A stretch of 64,000 nt of DNA from Streptomyces bottropensis ATCC 25435 (GTDB lineage: Bacteria; Actinomycetota; Actinomycetes; Streptomycetales; Streptomycetaceae): contig NZ_KB911581.1 in assembly GCF_000383595.1 (NCBI RefSeq), positions 3,292,265-3,356,264 on the forward strand, given 5' to 3'. This document shows, one piece after another, positions 29,495-38,114 of the stretch. Positions within the stretch are counted from its first letter, which is position 1. Each line of letters starts with the position of its first letter. Under the pieces are notes generated by a model. It did no database searches and was not told the origin of the DNA. It was given only the letters and a program-made list of their open reading frames with translations. The position numbers were made by a program, and so were the translations under genes.

Positions 29495-30709
29495 ATGGGG
29501 TCGTCGTACGGTCGGGGGCGGTTGCACCTGGCCGCCGCCATCGATCAGCGGGCGGTGGGTGATGTGGGGGCGTTCGTCGAGCTCGCCCGGCTCGCGGAGC
29601 GGGGGGTGCTGGATTTCGTGACGCTCGGCGACGCGGCCGGGCGGCCGGGGCCGGACGCGTCCGCGGTGCTGGCACGGGTGGCGCCGGAGACGGGGCGGGT
29701 CGGGCTGGTGCCGGCCATGGCGGCGGCGCGTGCCGAGCCGTCGAGGGCGCGGGCGGCCGTGGCGACGCTCGACTGGGTCAGCCGGGGGCGGGCCGGATGG
29801 TGGATCGAGGGGCCGGGCCCGCAGGAGCAGGAGCAGGAGCAGGAGCAGGGCGAGGCCCGGCGGTTCGGGCGGTGGCACGTCGCGTCCGGGGATGTGCCGG
29901 GGCGGGACGTCGGTGGGCAGGACGACGCGGCGACCCGCTCGGGCGCAGGCTGCGAGGACGGTGCGGCCGGTGTCCGCGCCGGCGGGAGCGAGTGCTCCGA
30001 CGGCCGGGAGGGGGACGACGGCTGGGAGGAGGACGGCCGGGACAAGGGCGGCTGGGAGGAGGCCGGTCGGGAGGAGGACGGCTGGGAGCGGAGCCACCGC
30101 GTCGAGGGTGCCGAGAGTGCCGGGGGTGCCGGGCTGCGGGGGCCCGCGATCGTGCCCCGGTCGCCGCAGGGTCGTCCCGTGCGGGTCGTCGACGCGACCG
30201 AGGGGGAGAGCCGCGGGGCCGCCGCCCGGTACGCGGACGTGGCCCTCCTGCGGGTCACCGACCCCGCCCATGCCGACGCCGTACGGGAGGAACTGCGGGA
30301 CACGGCGGCCCGCTTCGGGCGGGACCCCGATGAGCTGCGGGTGCTGGCCAGTCTCGGAGTGGATCTCGGCGGTGGGGAGCACGCGGCCGAGCCGGGGCAC
30401 GGCGGGGGAGGTCCACGGCGGACCGCCGACGGCCCGCTGTACCGGGGCGGGCCCGTCGACCTCGCCGAACTGGTCGCCGCCTGGCACCGGGCCGGCGCCG
30501 TGGACGGCTTCCACCTCGTCCCCGTCGAGCCGCGCCGGGACCTGGAACGGCTCGTCAACGCGACGGTGGCGCTGCTCCAGCACCGTGGCCTGTTCCGCAC
30601 CTTCTATCCGGGCAGCACACTCCGCGAGCACCTGGGTCTCGCCCGTCCCGTCGGCGGGTGCGCCGCGACGGCGAGAGCGCGGGGGAAGGCGACGGGGGCG
30701 GCGTCATGA
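29495..30709 (+). CDS. LLM-class flavin monooxygenase-like protein with a large insertion
   Basis: 404 residues from ATG 29495. Parts of a bacterial luciferase-like barrel are recognisable: LHLAAAID, LARLAERGVLDFVTLGD, APETGRVGLVPAM, ATLDWVSRGRAGW (about residue 90-102) and, near the end, VDLAELVAAWHRAGAVDGFHL and YPGSTLREHLGL. Between them lies ~80-100 residues of low complexity: a (QE)4 run and Gly/Glu/Asp/Trp repeats (DGWEED, GWEEAG, DGWERS). This replaces segments that normally complete the barrel, so activity is doubtful. It follows the FAD-binding gene by 84 nt, probably in one operon. Confidence 0.65.
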   Translation: MGSSYGRGRLHLAAAIDQRAVGDVGAFVELARLAERGVLDFVTLGDAAGRPGPDASAVLARVAPETGRVGLVPAMAAARAEPSRARAAVATLDWVSRGRAGWWIEGPGPQEQEQEQEQGEARRFGRWHVASGDVPGRDVGGQDDAATRSGAGCEDGAAGVRAGGSECSDGREGDDGWEEDGRDKGGWEEAGREEDGWERSHRVEGAESAGGAGLRGPAIVPRSPQGRPVRVVDATEGESRGAAARYADVALLRVTDPAHADAVREELRDTAARFGRDPDELRVLASLGVDLGGGEHAAEPGHGGGGPRRTADGPLYRGGPVDLAELVAAWHRAGAVDGFHLVPVEPRRDLERLVNATVALLQHRGLFRTFYPGSTLREHLGLARPVGGCAATARARGKATGAAS

Positions 30710-31197
30710 CCGTGCGGAGGGGCGGCGGGCGGTGCCGTGCTCGCGCGTCGGGCCGTCGAGGGTCCCGGGGGCGGGCCCGAACGGCTGAACGGCCCAACGG
30801 ATGACTTCCGGACACCCCCGGGCGGTGGACCCCCGTACTCCGACCGGGCGCCTCGGAGGGTGCCCCGCGCCCCGGCCGACGATAGTGGTGATCGACGCTC
30901 CCGGGCCCTGCGGCCTGCTCCGACGACCCGTCATCCGGCCCCGCCGGGAGCCGATCAGGATTTACACAGAACCCGCACATATGGCCTGATGGGGTCAACT
31001 GGAGTGGAGGGCGCGCCGGTTGGGTTCCCGAGAGGCTGAAAGGCACCCTTGCGTGGGTCGGCGGTACGGCCGAATACTTCCCCCCAGCGCCTTGTCAGGG
31101 ACACGGCGTGTCCGGAATCCGGACCGCGTCCCTGATCTGCGCCTCACGGGCCCCGACCCCACGCGGGCCCCCGACTTCCCTTTGGAGGGAACGAACA
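30710..31197. other. 488-nt intergenic region before the first streptogrisin gene
   Basis: A 30-codon frame at 30706 overlaps the LLM end but is very Arg/Gly-rich and not convincing. The rest is noncoding. The region GGATTTACACAGAACCCGCA near 30,958-30,977 is less GC-rich and may hold the protease promoter. Nothing else is identifiable. Confidence 0.4.
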
Positions 31198-32100
31198 GTG
31201 AGGATCAAGCGCACCACCCCCCGCAGCGGCATAACGAGACGGACCCGGCTGATCGCCGTGGCCACCGGACTCGTCGCCGCGGCCGCCGTCACGGTCCCCA
31301 CCGCCAACGCGGCAGGTACCCAGACGTTCAGCGCGTCCGAGTTGAAGAGTGCCAGCTCATCGGTGCTCAAGGCTGACATCCCAGGTACCGCCTGGGCGAT
31401 CGACCCGGCCACGGACAAGGTCGTCGTCACTGTCGACAGCACCGTCTCCCAGGGCGAGCTGGCGCAGATCAAGGAGGCGGCGGGCGACAATGCCGGTGCC
31501 CTGACGATCAAGCGGACCCCGGGCAAGTTCAACAAGTTGATCAAGGGCGGCGACGCCATCTATGCGAGTAGCTGGCGCTGCTCCCTAGGCTTCAACGTCC
31601 GCAGCGGGAGCACCTACTACTTCGTGACGGCAGGGCACTGCACCGACGGTGCGGGCACCTGGTACTCCAACTCCGGCCGCACCACGGTCCTCGGTTCGAC
31701 CGCCGGGTCGAGCTTCCCGACCAACGACTACGGTCTGGTGCGCTACAGCAACACGTCCATCGCCAAGGACGGCACCGCGGGCAGCGTCGACATCACCAGC
31801 GCGGCCACCCCGAGCGTGGGCATCAACGTCATCCGTACCGGCTCAACCACCGGTACCCGTACCGGACGGGTGACCGCCCTCAACGCGACCGTGAACTACG
31901 GTGGCGGCGACATCGTCTACGGCATGATCCAGACCACGGTCTGTGCCGAGCCCGGCGACTCCGGTGGCCCGCTCTACGGCAGCAACGGCGTGGCGTACGG
32001 TCTGACCTCCGGCGGCAGCGGCAACTGCAGCTCCGGCGGTACGACCTTCTTCCAGCCGGTCACCGAGGCCCTGAGCGCGTACGGGGTCAGCGTCTACTAG
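31198..32100 (+). CDS. sprB: secreted chymotrypsin-like serine protease, streptogrisin B type
   Basis: 300 residues. A GTG start (GGAGG 10 nt upstream) gives a basic, Tat/Sec-like signal peptide ending TANAAG near residue 40. A ~70-residue propeptide ([20 protein letters not shown] ... [10 protein letters not shown]) folds and inhibits the protease until cleaved. The mature domain has His in [10 protein letters not shown], Asp in TNDYGLVRY and Ser in [11 protein letters not shown], plus the disulfide Cys pairs. [14 protein letters not shown] and [16 protein letters not shown] are near-identical to Streptomyces griseus protease B as I remember it. It degrades extracellular protein. Confidence 0.9.
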   Translation: MRIKRTTPRSGITRRTRLIAVATGLVAAAAVTVPTANAAGTQTFSASELKSASSSVLKADIPGTAWAIDPATDKVVVTVDSTVSQGELAQIKEAAGDNAGALTIKRTPGKFNKLIKGGDAIYASSWRCSLGFNVRSGSTYYFVTAGHCTDGAGTWYSNSGRTTVLGSTAGSSFPTNDYGLVRYSNTSIAKDGTAGSVDITSAATPSVGINVIRTGSTTGTRTGRVTALNATVNYGGGDIVYGMIQTTVCAEPGDSGGPLYGSNGVAYGLTSGGSGNCSSGGTTFFQPVTEALSAYGVSVY

Positions 32101-32180
32101 GCCGAACGGGATCAGGCCGAACAGAACCGGCGCTCTTCCCCCCGGCGCCGGCCCCCCACCCGGCAGCAGCCGGTAACAGG

Positions 32181-32213
32181 CGAGCCCCCGCACACCATGT
32201 GTGCGGGGGCTCG
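32181..32213 (+). terminator. perfect 15-bp stem terminator after sprB
   Basis: CGAGCCCCCGCACAC at 32181-32195 pairs exactly with 32199-32213 across a CAT loop. It lies 80 nt past the protease stop. Confidence 0.9.
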
Positions 32214-32244
32214 TCCTCGTTCGGTGACTCGGCTGCGGGGCGGT

Positions 32245-32361
32245 GGGGCTTCTCGCGCGGTTCCCCGCGCCCCTGAAGAGGCGGGGCCGCGCCCCTGCCT
32301 TTTCCGCGGCCCGCAACAGTCGTTGTTCTCAGGGCTGCGGGGAACCGCGCGAGAAGTCCCC
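32245..32361. repeat. 117-nt palindromic element with 24-25-bp arms
   Basis: The left arm (32245-32268, GGGGCTTCTCGCGCGGTTCC and on) and the right arm (32337-32361) are inverted copies differing by one inserted base. The centre is GC-rich with CAGTCGTTGTTCTCAGGG. The core CGCGCGGTTCCCCGCG is a sequence often seen between Streptomyces genes. It could be a non-autonomous repeat (MITE-like) or a large transcript fold. Confidence 0.75.
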
Positions 32362-32760
32362 ACGGACCTTCAGCCGGCACATCACGTCGCGGTGCACCGC
32401 ACGGACCCTCGGCCGACAACGCACGCCACTGAGTTCGGGCCCACGAGGGGCGAGTTTCAGACAGGACTAGACCTCGCTCATTGCGGAGAGGTTCGTTGCT
32501 TCTTGTGTTTGCAGTGTGAATTCCTGCGAGCGCGAGGCGGGGCGTTACCGGACGGTAATGGCATAGGGGGCGTGCGCCCTCGTTGTGCGCCCGGCCTGAA
32601 GTCGACCTTGTGTGCCCCGTGTGCGCCTAGGAATAGTGGGCGCCGCAGAGTTGGCATGGACGCGGCGTTTTTCTCGTCCGTCGCCTTCCTGCCCGTACGA
32701 ATTGCGGCCGAGCCGGGCCCCCACGCCCCTCTCGGCCAACCCCCCACAGGAGGACGCAAG

Positions 32761-33840
32761 TTGAAGCACCGACGCATACCCAGGCGCCGTGCCGTCGTGA
32801 CGGGTGCGGGCATCGCCGCGCTGGTCGCCGCGGGAGTAACCTTCCAGACTGCGAACGCGAGTGAGAGCGCGTCGGCCCCCGAGCTGAAAGCGCTCACCGT
32901 CATGGCGGCCGGAAAGCTCGCCCGGACCCTCGACGCGGACCTCGGCGCCGACGCCGCGGGAACGTACTACGACGCGAAGAGCAAGCTCCTCGTCGTGAAC
33001 GTGCTCGACGAGTCCGCCGCCGAGACCGTCGAGGCGGCCGGCGCCAAGGCCCGCCTCGTCGAGAACTCCCTCGCCGAGCTGAAGAGCGCCCGGACGACCC
33101 TCACATCGGACGCCACCATCCCCGGCACCGCCTGGGCCACCGACCCGACCACCAACAAGGTCGTCGTCACCGCGGACCGCACCGTCTCCAAGGCCGAACT
33201 GGCGAGACTCACCGAGGTCGTGGACGGCCTCGGCGCCAAGGCCGAACTCAAGCGCACCGAGGGCGAGTACAAGCCCTTCGTCGCGGGCGGCGACGCCATC
33301 ACCGGCGGCACCGGCCGCTGCTCCCTCGGCTTCAACGTGGTCAAGGGCGGCGAGCCGTTCTTCCTGACGGCCGGTCACTGCACCGAGGGCATCTCCACCT
33401 GGTCGGCCGACGGCCAGGTCATCGGCGAGAACGCGGACTCCAGCTTCCCGGGCGACGACTACGGCCTGGTGAAGTACTCCGCCGACGTCGACCACCCGAG
33501 CGAGGTCAACCTCTACAACGGCTCCGCGCAGGCCATCTCCGGGGCCGCCGAGGCGACCGTGGGCATGAAGGTCACCCGCAGCGGCTCGACCACGCAGGTC
33601 CACAGCGGCACGGTCACCGGACTCGACGCCACCGTGAACTACGGCAACGGCGACATCGTCAACGGCCTCGTCCAGACCGACGTCTGCGCCGAGCCCGGTG
33701 ACAGCGGCGGCTCGCTGTTCGCCGGCGACAAGGCCATCGGCCTCACCTCCGGCGGCAGCGGCGACTGCACCTCGGGCGGCGAGACCTTCTTCCAGCCCGT
33801 CACCGAGGCGCTGTCGGCGACGGGCACGCAGATCGGCTGA
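32761..33840 (+). CDS. secreted serine protease, streptogrisin family (long propeptide)
   Basis: 359 residues. The TTG at 32761 is chosen because AGGAGG lies 7 nt upstream and the frame gives a clean signal peptide ([16 protein letters not shown] ... NASES). The propeptide is about 70 residues longer than that of the first protease and contains two related modules ([15 protein letters not shown]-like and [16 protein letters not shown]). The mature part shows [17 protein letters not shown] and [12 protein letters not shown], the catalytic triad. The C-terminus matches the family ([15 protein letters not shown]). It differs from the S. griseus protease B type in specificity loops and is closer to streptogrisin A/D members. 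Confidence 0.88.
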   Translation: MKHRRIPRRRAVVTGAGIAALVAAGVTFQTANASESASAPELKALTVMAAGKLARTLDADLGADAAGTYYDAKSKLLVVNVLDESAAETVEAAGAKARLVENSLAELKSARTTLTSDATIPGTAWATDPTTNKVVVTADRTVSKAELARLTEVVDGLGAKAELKRTEGEYKPFVAGGDAITGGTGRCSLGFNVVKGGEPFFLTAGHCTEGISTWSADGQVIGENADSSFPGDDYGLVKYSADVDHPSEVNLYNGSAQAISGAAEATVGMKVTRSGSTTQVHSGTVTGLDATVNYGNGDIVNGLVQTDVCAEPGDSGGSLFAGDKAIGLTSGGSGDCTSGGETFFQPVTEALSATGTQIG

Positions 33841-33865
33841 CCAACCGGCCGACCCGGTCAACCGG

Positions 33866-33899
33866 CTGATCAGTCGGACGGCCTGATCAGTCGGACGGC
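33866..33899. repeat. 17-nt tandem repeat at the end of the ABC-2-like gene
   Basis: CTGATCAGTCGGACGGC occurs at 33866-33882 and again directly at 33883-33899. The stop codon of the minus-strand gene (33887-33889) lies in the second copy. The unit itself contains the palindrome TGATCA. Confidence 0.8.
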
Positions 33900-34927
33900 C
33901 GCTCCGCCGGTCTCCTCTTCAGGGCCGCCATCACCACGGTGATGGCGGCCCCCGTCGCTGCCCAGGCGGAGAGCACCAGGAGCGGGCCGGTGGTGTCGTT
34001 GCCCTCGAAGTAGGCGATCGAGCGGGCCACCCACACACCCGCGCCCGGGGGGAGTGCCGGGCCGATCGCCGCCCAGAAGGGCGGCAGCAGCGGCGACGGC
34101 AGCGCGCCCCCGGCGCTCGGGTTGCCCGCGATCACCACCAGCAGGACGGCCACGCCGATGCCGGCGATCCCGAAGACGCACTGGAGCGCCAGCGTGGCCG
34201 CGCCCACCGCGAGGACGACCAGTGCCCCCAGTCCCCACAGCGCCGCCACGCTCCCGGGCAGTGCGCCGAGGACCGGCCCGGCGATCACCGCGCCGCCGAG
34301 TCCGCCGACGATCGCGAACAGGGCCAGGACGCCCAGCCGGATGATGCCGCGCCGGATGTTGGTGGGCCGCGCCCCGGCGCTCATCGCCAGCGCCGACGCG
34401 CACAGATAGCCGCCCACGCACCAGCCCACGACCAGATAGAAGGACGTGAGCCCGTTGGCGTCCCCGGTCTCGGCCGGGGCCACGTCCACCGTGCGCAGCG
34501 TGCGGCCCTCTGGCCGCTCCAGCGCGGTGACGAGCGTGGCCAGCGCGGTGGCGAGGGTGCGGCCGCCGCCGGAGGCGACCAGCAGGGTGTCGGTGGTGCC
34601 GGCCGGGTCGATCAGCAGGGCGCCGTCGATCTCCCGGCCCACGATCTGCTCGCGCGCCGCCGCCCGGTCGGCCACCGCGCGCGGGTCCAGCGGCTCTCCC
34701 GGCAGCCGCTCCAGCCGGTCCACCGCCTGCTCCGCCGCCGCCCGCGGCGCGACGACGCCGAACGGCACGTCCCTGAGCCTCGGACTGTGCAGCGCCCCCA
34801 CGTACGAGGCGATGAAGAGCAGCTGCAGGGCGAGCACCCCGACGACGAGCAGGGTGGCCCGCGGTGTGATCCCGTCCCTGAGTTCGCCGGCGAAGGATCG
34901 GGGGGCGGGGCCGGACGTCTGTGTCAT
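33887..34927 (-). CDS. ABC-2/YhgE-like (DUF3533) membrane protein
   Basis: 346 residues from ATG 34927. One N-terminal helix (about 25-47) is followed by a ~130-residue extracytoplasmic domain (RDVPFGVVAPRAAAEQAV to APAETGDANG), then five helices to the C-terminus (FYLVVGWCVGGYLCASALAM and later). That layout (helix, large outside domain, helices) is shared by YhgE/Pip and ABC-2 permease-like proteins. No ATPase is adjacent, so the partner or function is unknown. It ends convergently after the proteases. Confidence 0.72.
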   Translation of the reverse strand: MTQTSGPAPRSFAGELRDGITPRATLLVVGVLALQLLFIASYVGALHSPRLRDVPFGVVAPRAAAEQAVDRLERLPGEPLDPRAVADRAAAREQIVGREIDGALLIDPAGTTDTLLVASGGGRTLATALATLVTALERPEGRTLRTVDVAPAETGDANGLTSFYLVVGWCVGGYLCASALAMSAGARPTNIRRGIIRLGVLALFAIVGGLGGAVIAGPVLGALPGSVAALWGLGALVVLAVGAATLALQCVFGIAGIGVAVLLVVIAGNPSAGGALPSPLLPPFWAAIGPALPPGAGVWVARSIAYFEGNDTTGPLLVLSAWAATGAAITVVMAALKRRPAERPSD

Positions 34928-35347
34928 GTCCCCACGGTCTGGCGCGGACGACGTTTGCGCAGGTGGGATGGGGCCGAATGGCGATCGCACAGAAGTTCGA
35001 AAAGTGGTCTATGGTGGAGGCGAGGAGCCTGCGAACTAATGTTCGAGCCGAGTGGCTGACGAGTGACCGGGCCGGTGGCCGGGTCGCGGCCGGGGCGGTG
35101 GCCCGGCGTCGGCCAAGGTCTTCTTCCTTGGTACGGGGCCGGGTGAGGTAGCAGCCCGGTGACGGGTGCCCTCGACCAGCGGACGCCGACCCGCTTGAGT
35201 CATACGCACCGCGTATCGATAGCCCAAACTTTTGATAATTGCCAGATGGCAGCACCGGGCTCAGTGTTGAGGGACAGCCGGAGCTCCCACCGCTTGGCGC
35301 GCGACATGTATCCACCGGGAGGGCTCCGCAGGAAGGGAGTTCTCGAG
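34928..35347. other. 420-nt region at the left edge of the catabolic island
   Basis: No gene is convincing. It contains a LexA-box-like palindrome (35032), a CCAAGG-7-CCTTGG hairpin (35113-35131) and an AT-rich promoter-like patch TTTTGATAATTG (35230-35241) about 110 nt before the ferredoxin start. Codon and base usage change across this region from typical Streptomyces to the island style. Confidence 0.5.
35032..35045. promoter_or_regulatory. LexA/SOS-box-like palindrome
   Basis: CGAAC-TAAT-GTTCG is a perfect 5-bp palindrome with a 4-nt centre, the form of the Gram-positive and actinobacterial LexA box (CGAACnnnnGTTCG). It lies about 105 nt before the minus-strand membrane gene start and 300 nt before the ferredoxin gene. 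Which promoter it controls, if any, is unknown. Confidence 0.4.
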
Positions 35348-35539
35348 ATGGTCGAAGTCAACGTGGATTTCGCCCGGTGCGACGCCAACGGCACCTGTGC
35401 GGCACTGATGCCGGACGTGTTCCGGATCGGTGAGGACGGTCTGCTGGAGCAGTTGACGACCGTGGTTGGAGACGATCGCGCGGACGAGCTGGAGGAAGTC
35501 ATCCTCTGCTGCCCGCTGGGGGCGATCTCGCGCTCATGA
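35348..35539 (+). CDS. small P450-type ferredoxin
   Basis: 63 residues. The cluster ligands are C-x5-C (CDANGTC, about residues 11-17) and a C-terminal CCP (LCCPLGAI, about 54-60). The second Cys of the usual CxxCxxC is missing (DANGT), which is typical of [3Fe-4S] ferredoxins that feed bacterial P450s. ATG at 35348 has GGAAGGGAG upstream. The stop overlaps the P450 start (ATGA), so the two are co-translated partners, and a ferredoxin reductase gene lies 3.4 kb downstream in the same direction. Confidence 0.88.
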   Translation: MVEVNVDFARCDANGTCAALMPDVFRIGEDGLLEQLTTVVGDDRADELEEVILCCPLGAISRS

Positions 35540-36714
35540 CCACGACACTGCCTCACTTCGACCCGTTTTCCCCCGATGCCCTCGCGCACCCGGGCGGCGC
35601 CCTGGCCGACGGCCCTCTCGCGCTGGGCTCAGTCGGCTACACCGTCCTGAGCTTCGAGCTCGGGACCACCGTGTTGCGGGACAGCCGATTCCAGAACGCT
35701 GCGCTCAAGCTGATGGAGGACTTCGGTATCACCGGCGGCCCGGTGCACGATTTCCGCGCGCAAAGCATGCTCATGGCTGAAGGCCCGCGTCACCTCCGGC
35801 TTCGCACGCCGCTGGCCCGGTTCATGGGACCGGCGACCGTCGAGAACATCCGCGGCGTCCTGCGCGAGATCATCCAGGATCTCGCCGCCGACCTTGACCC
35901 ATCCGTGCCGGTCGACTTCCACGGTGGCATCGACCGGCGTCTCCCCGCGCGGGTGTACTGCTACCTCGCCGGCGCGCCGGCCGAGGACGCCCCCAAGGTC
36001 GCGAGCCTCTCGGAGCGGACGCTGTCGCTGCTGAACCGCGACCCGAGCATGACGCCGGTGATCCTGGGTGCGTACGAGGAGCTGTTCGCTTACCTGAAGG
36101 ACCTCGTCGCGCGCAAGCGCGCGGAGGGTCTGGGCGAGGACATGCTTTCGTTCCTGATCGCGCAGCACGATGCCGGCAAGCTCTCCGAGGACGAGCTCCT
36201 CAACGAAGCGACCGCCATGCTCGAGGCGAGCTCGGTCAACACCACACACCAGACGGGTCTGGTCGTGTGGACGCTACTGCGCAATCGGGAGATCTGGCAG
36301 CGGCTCGTCGAGGACCCGACGCTGATCCCGGCGGCGGTCGTCGAGGTGCTTCGGCTGTACCCCCGGCCCGGGATCGTGAGCAGGATCGCGACCGAGGACA
36401 TCGAGCTCAACGGGACCGTCATTCCCGCCGGTTCGGACGTGCACGTGGCGGTGTGGTCGGCCAATCGTGACCCGGCGCGCTTCGAGAACCCGGCGGACTT
36501 CATGCTCGGGCGAGAGCGCAACCAGCCGCTGACCTTCAGCACGGGCAGCCACAACTGCCTCGGACAGGGTCTTGCGAGGGTCGAGATGGAAGAGGTCGTC
36601 ACCTACCTGGCCGAGCACTTCCCGAACGCAGTCGTGGTCGAGGAGGGCACCGAGATCGGGCAGGCCGGCGGCCGGTGGCTCGTGAAGTCGCTCACCGTGG
36701 ACCTGAAGCCGTAG
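35536..36714 (+). CDS. cytochrome P450
   Basis: 392 residues, soluble class-I P450. The haem-ligand loop is FSTGSHNCLGQGLARVE (Cys about residue 340), EVLRLYP holds the ExxR pair (about 271), and the I-helix reads LEASSVNTTHQTG. In the I-helix the usual acid before the Thr (AGxD/ETT) is replaced by Asn, which may alter proton delivery or signal an unusual reaction. Partnered with the overlapping ferredoxin. Within an aromatic catabolic cluster it could hydroxylate or O-demethylate a phenolic; the substrate is inference. Confidence 0.9.
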   Translation: MTTTLPHFDPFSPDALAHPGGALADGPLALGSVGYTVLSFELGTTVLRDSRFQNAALKLMEDFGITGGPVHDFRAQSMLMAEGPRHLRLRTPLARFMGPATVENIRGVLREIIQDLAADLDPSVPVDFHGGIDRRLPARVYCYLAGAPAEDAPKVASLSERTLSLLNRDPSMTPVILGAYEELFAYLKDLVARKRAEGLGEDMLSFLIAQHDAGKLSEDELLNEATAMLEASSVNTTHQTGLVVWTLLRNREIWQRLVEDPTLIPAAVVEVLRLYPRPGIVSRIATEDIELNGTVIPAGSDVHVAVWSANRDPARFENPADFMLGRERNQPLTFSTGSHNCLGQGLARVEMEEVVTYLAEHFPNAVVVEEGTEIGQAGGRWLVKSLTVDLKP

Positions 36715-36724
36715 GCGGGACGTA

Positions 36725-38113
36725 ATGACCGACACTGAGGGTTCGTTGACGGAACGTCTGGCCTCGCACTGGGCAAACCTGTCGTTCGACCAGATCCCGG
36801 GCGAGGTCGTCGACCGGGTCAAGGACAACATCCTGGACACTTTGGCTGTGGCGCTCGCCGGGGTGAACACCGAGGAGGCGCAGCGGGTCAGGTCCGCCCT
36901 GACGAGCGTGCAGCAGACGGAATCGGGGAGCCTGATCTGGGGTACGCCGTTCCTGCTCCCTCCGTCGCACGCCGCGCTTGCCAACGGAACGTCGGCGCAC
37001 GCCCGCGACTTCGACGACGGAGGCGGACCCGGGCACGCGGGGTCCACCGTCCTGCCGGCTGCCCTCGCCGTCGCCGAGGCGACCGGGGCCGATGGACGGG
37101 CGCTGATCGCGGCGACGATCGCCGGGTACGACATCGGCTACCGCACACTGCAGGCGCTCGGCGGTTTCGCCGCCCACACCGACCGGGGCTGGCACTCCAG
37201 CGGCACCATGGGCAGCTTCGCCGCTGCCGCCGCCGGCGCGAAGGTCCTGGATCTGGACGCCGAGCAGTTCGCCGACGCGCTGGGCATCGCCGGATCCTTC
37301 ACGGGCGGCGTCTGGGCGTTCATCGACGACGGTGCGTGGACCAAGCGGATCCATCCCGGCAAGGCCGGAGAGACCGGTGTCGACGCGGCGCTGCTCGCGC
37401 GCGCCGGGATCACCGGCCCGCGACGGATCTTCGAGGCCGAGTGGGGCGGCCTGTTCTCCCTCTACAACAGCGGACAGGGATTCACGGATAAGGCGCTGCA
37501 AGAACTCGGCGTCGACTTCAACGTCGCGACCGCGTACATCAAGCCCTACGCCTGCTGTCGGGGAAGCCACTCCACGATCGACACGGTGCTCTCACTCATC
37601 CAGGGGCGGAACGTCAAGCCGGAGGATGTCCGTCATATCTCGATCACAGCCGGGGAGACGGCGGTGAACATGCTGTCGGTCGACCCGATCGAGACAGTCT
37701 TCGACGCACAGTTCAGCCTCCCGTACGCCGTGACCGTCGCCCTGAACAACAGGAGTGTCGGGCTGGACCAGTTCGACCCCCCGCGCGTCGACGAGCCCGG
37801 CATCCGGGAGACGTTCCAGAAAATCTCGATGCACGTCGACAGCGGCATCCAGCTGGAGGACGGGCCGCGACTGGACGTGGAGTTCACGGACGGCGAGACG
37901 CTGACCCTTCTCGCCGGCAACCCCACCACCGCCAAAGGGTCGGCGCAGAACCCGCTCTCACACGCGGAGGTCGTGGGCAAGGCGGAGACCCTGCTCGCGC
38001 CCTACGGGGCCAAGGCCACGCAAGAGCTGGTGCACGCAGTGGAGAACCTGGAGGACGCTCCGGACCTGTCGGAGCTGCTGCGCGCCCTGCGCGCAGGAAC
38101 GCAAGGAGAATGA
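36725..38113 (+). CDS. MmgE/PrpD family protein
   Basis: 462 residues, the family's usual length. The motifs ANGTSAHARDFDDGGG (about residues 87-100) and WTKRIHPGKAGETGVDAALLA (about 205) are in place, and KPYACCRGSHSTIDTVL (about 278) matches the substrate-binding stretch. Members include 2-methylcitrate dehydratase and cis-aconitate decarboxylase, acting on tricarboxylates. Here, next to a hydratase and far from prp genes, a dehydratase or isomerase of an unsaturated dicarboxylate is more likely; not proven. It ends 1 nt from the next gene. Confidence 0.82.
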   Translation: MTDTEGSLTERLASHWANLSFDQIPGEVVDRVKDNILDTLAVALAGVNTEEAQRVRSALTSVQQTESGSLIWGTPFLLPPSHAALANGTSAHARDFDDGGGPGHAGSTVLPAALAVAEATGADGRALIAATIAGYDIGYRTLQALGGFAAHTDRGWHSSGTMGSFAAAAAGAKVLDLDAEQFADALGIAGSFTGGVWAFIDDGAWTKRIHPGKAGETGVDAALLARAGITGPRRIFEAEWGGLFSLYNSGQGFTDKALQELGVDFNVATAYIKPYACCRGSHSTIDTVLSLIQGRNVKPEDVRHISITAGETAVNMLSVDPIETVFDAQFSLPYAVTVALNNRSVGLDQFDPPRVDEPGIRETFQKISMHVDSGIQLEDGPRLDVEFTDGETLTLLAGNPTTAKGSAQNPLSHAEVVGKAETLLAPYGAKATQELVHAVENLEDAPDLSELLRALRAGTQGE

Positions 38114-38114
38114 C

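Larger units (their letters stand above)
32101..32760. other. 660-nt region between the two protease genes
   Basis: Contains the sprB terminator (32181), a ~117-nt palindromic element (32245) and then the leader of the second protease gene. A 13-codon-scale open frame runs through it but shows no gene-like features. The stretch CTTGTGTTTGCAGTGTGAATT near 32,500-32,520 is less GC-rich and may belong to the second protease promoter. Confidence 0.5.

Noticed and set aside
28079-30631. 850-codon minus-strand frame opposite the FAD and LLM genes
   Set aside because: Shadow frame; the plus-strand genes have clear motifs and codon bias.
30706-30801. 30-codon ORF overlapping the LLM stop
   Set aside because: Arg/Gly-rich, no recognised features or homology pattern, probably chance.
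32197-32760. N-terminal extension of the second protease (frame open from 32197)
   Set aside because: The extension crosses a palindromic repeat and lacks a ribosome site; the TTG at 32761 with AGGAGG and a signal peptide is better.
34928-35347. Attachment site or integrase at the left island border
   Set aside because: No tRNA, integrase or direct repeat is seen, so the mode of arrival is unknown.
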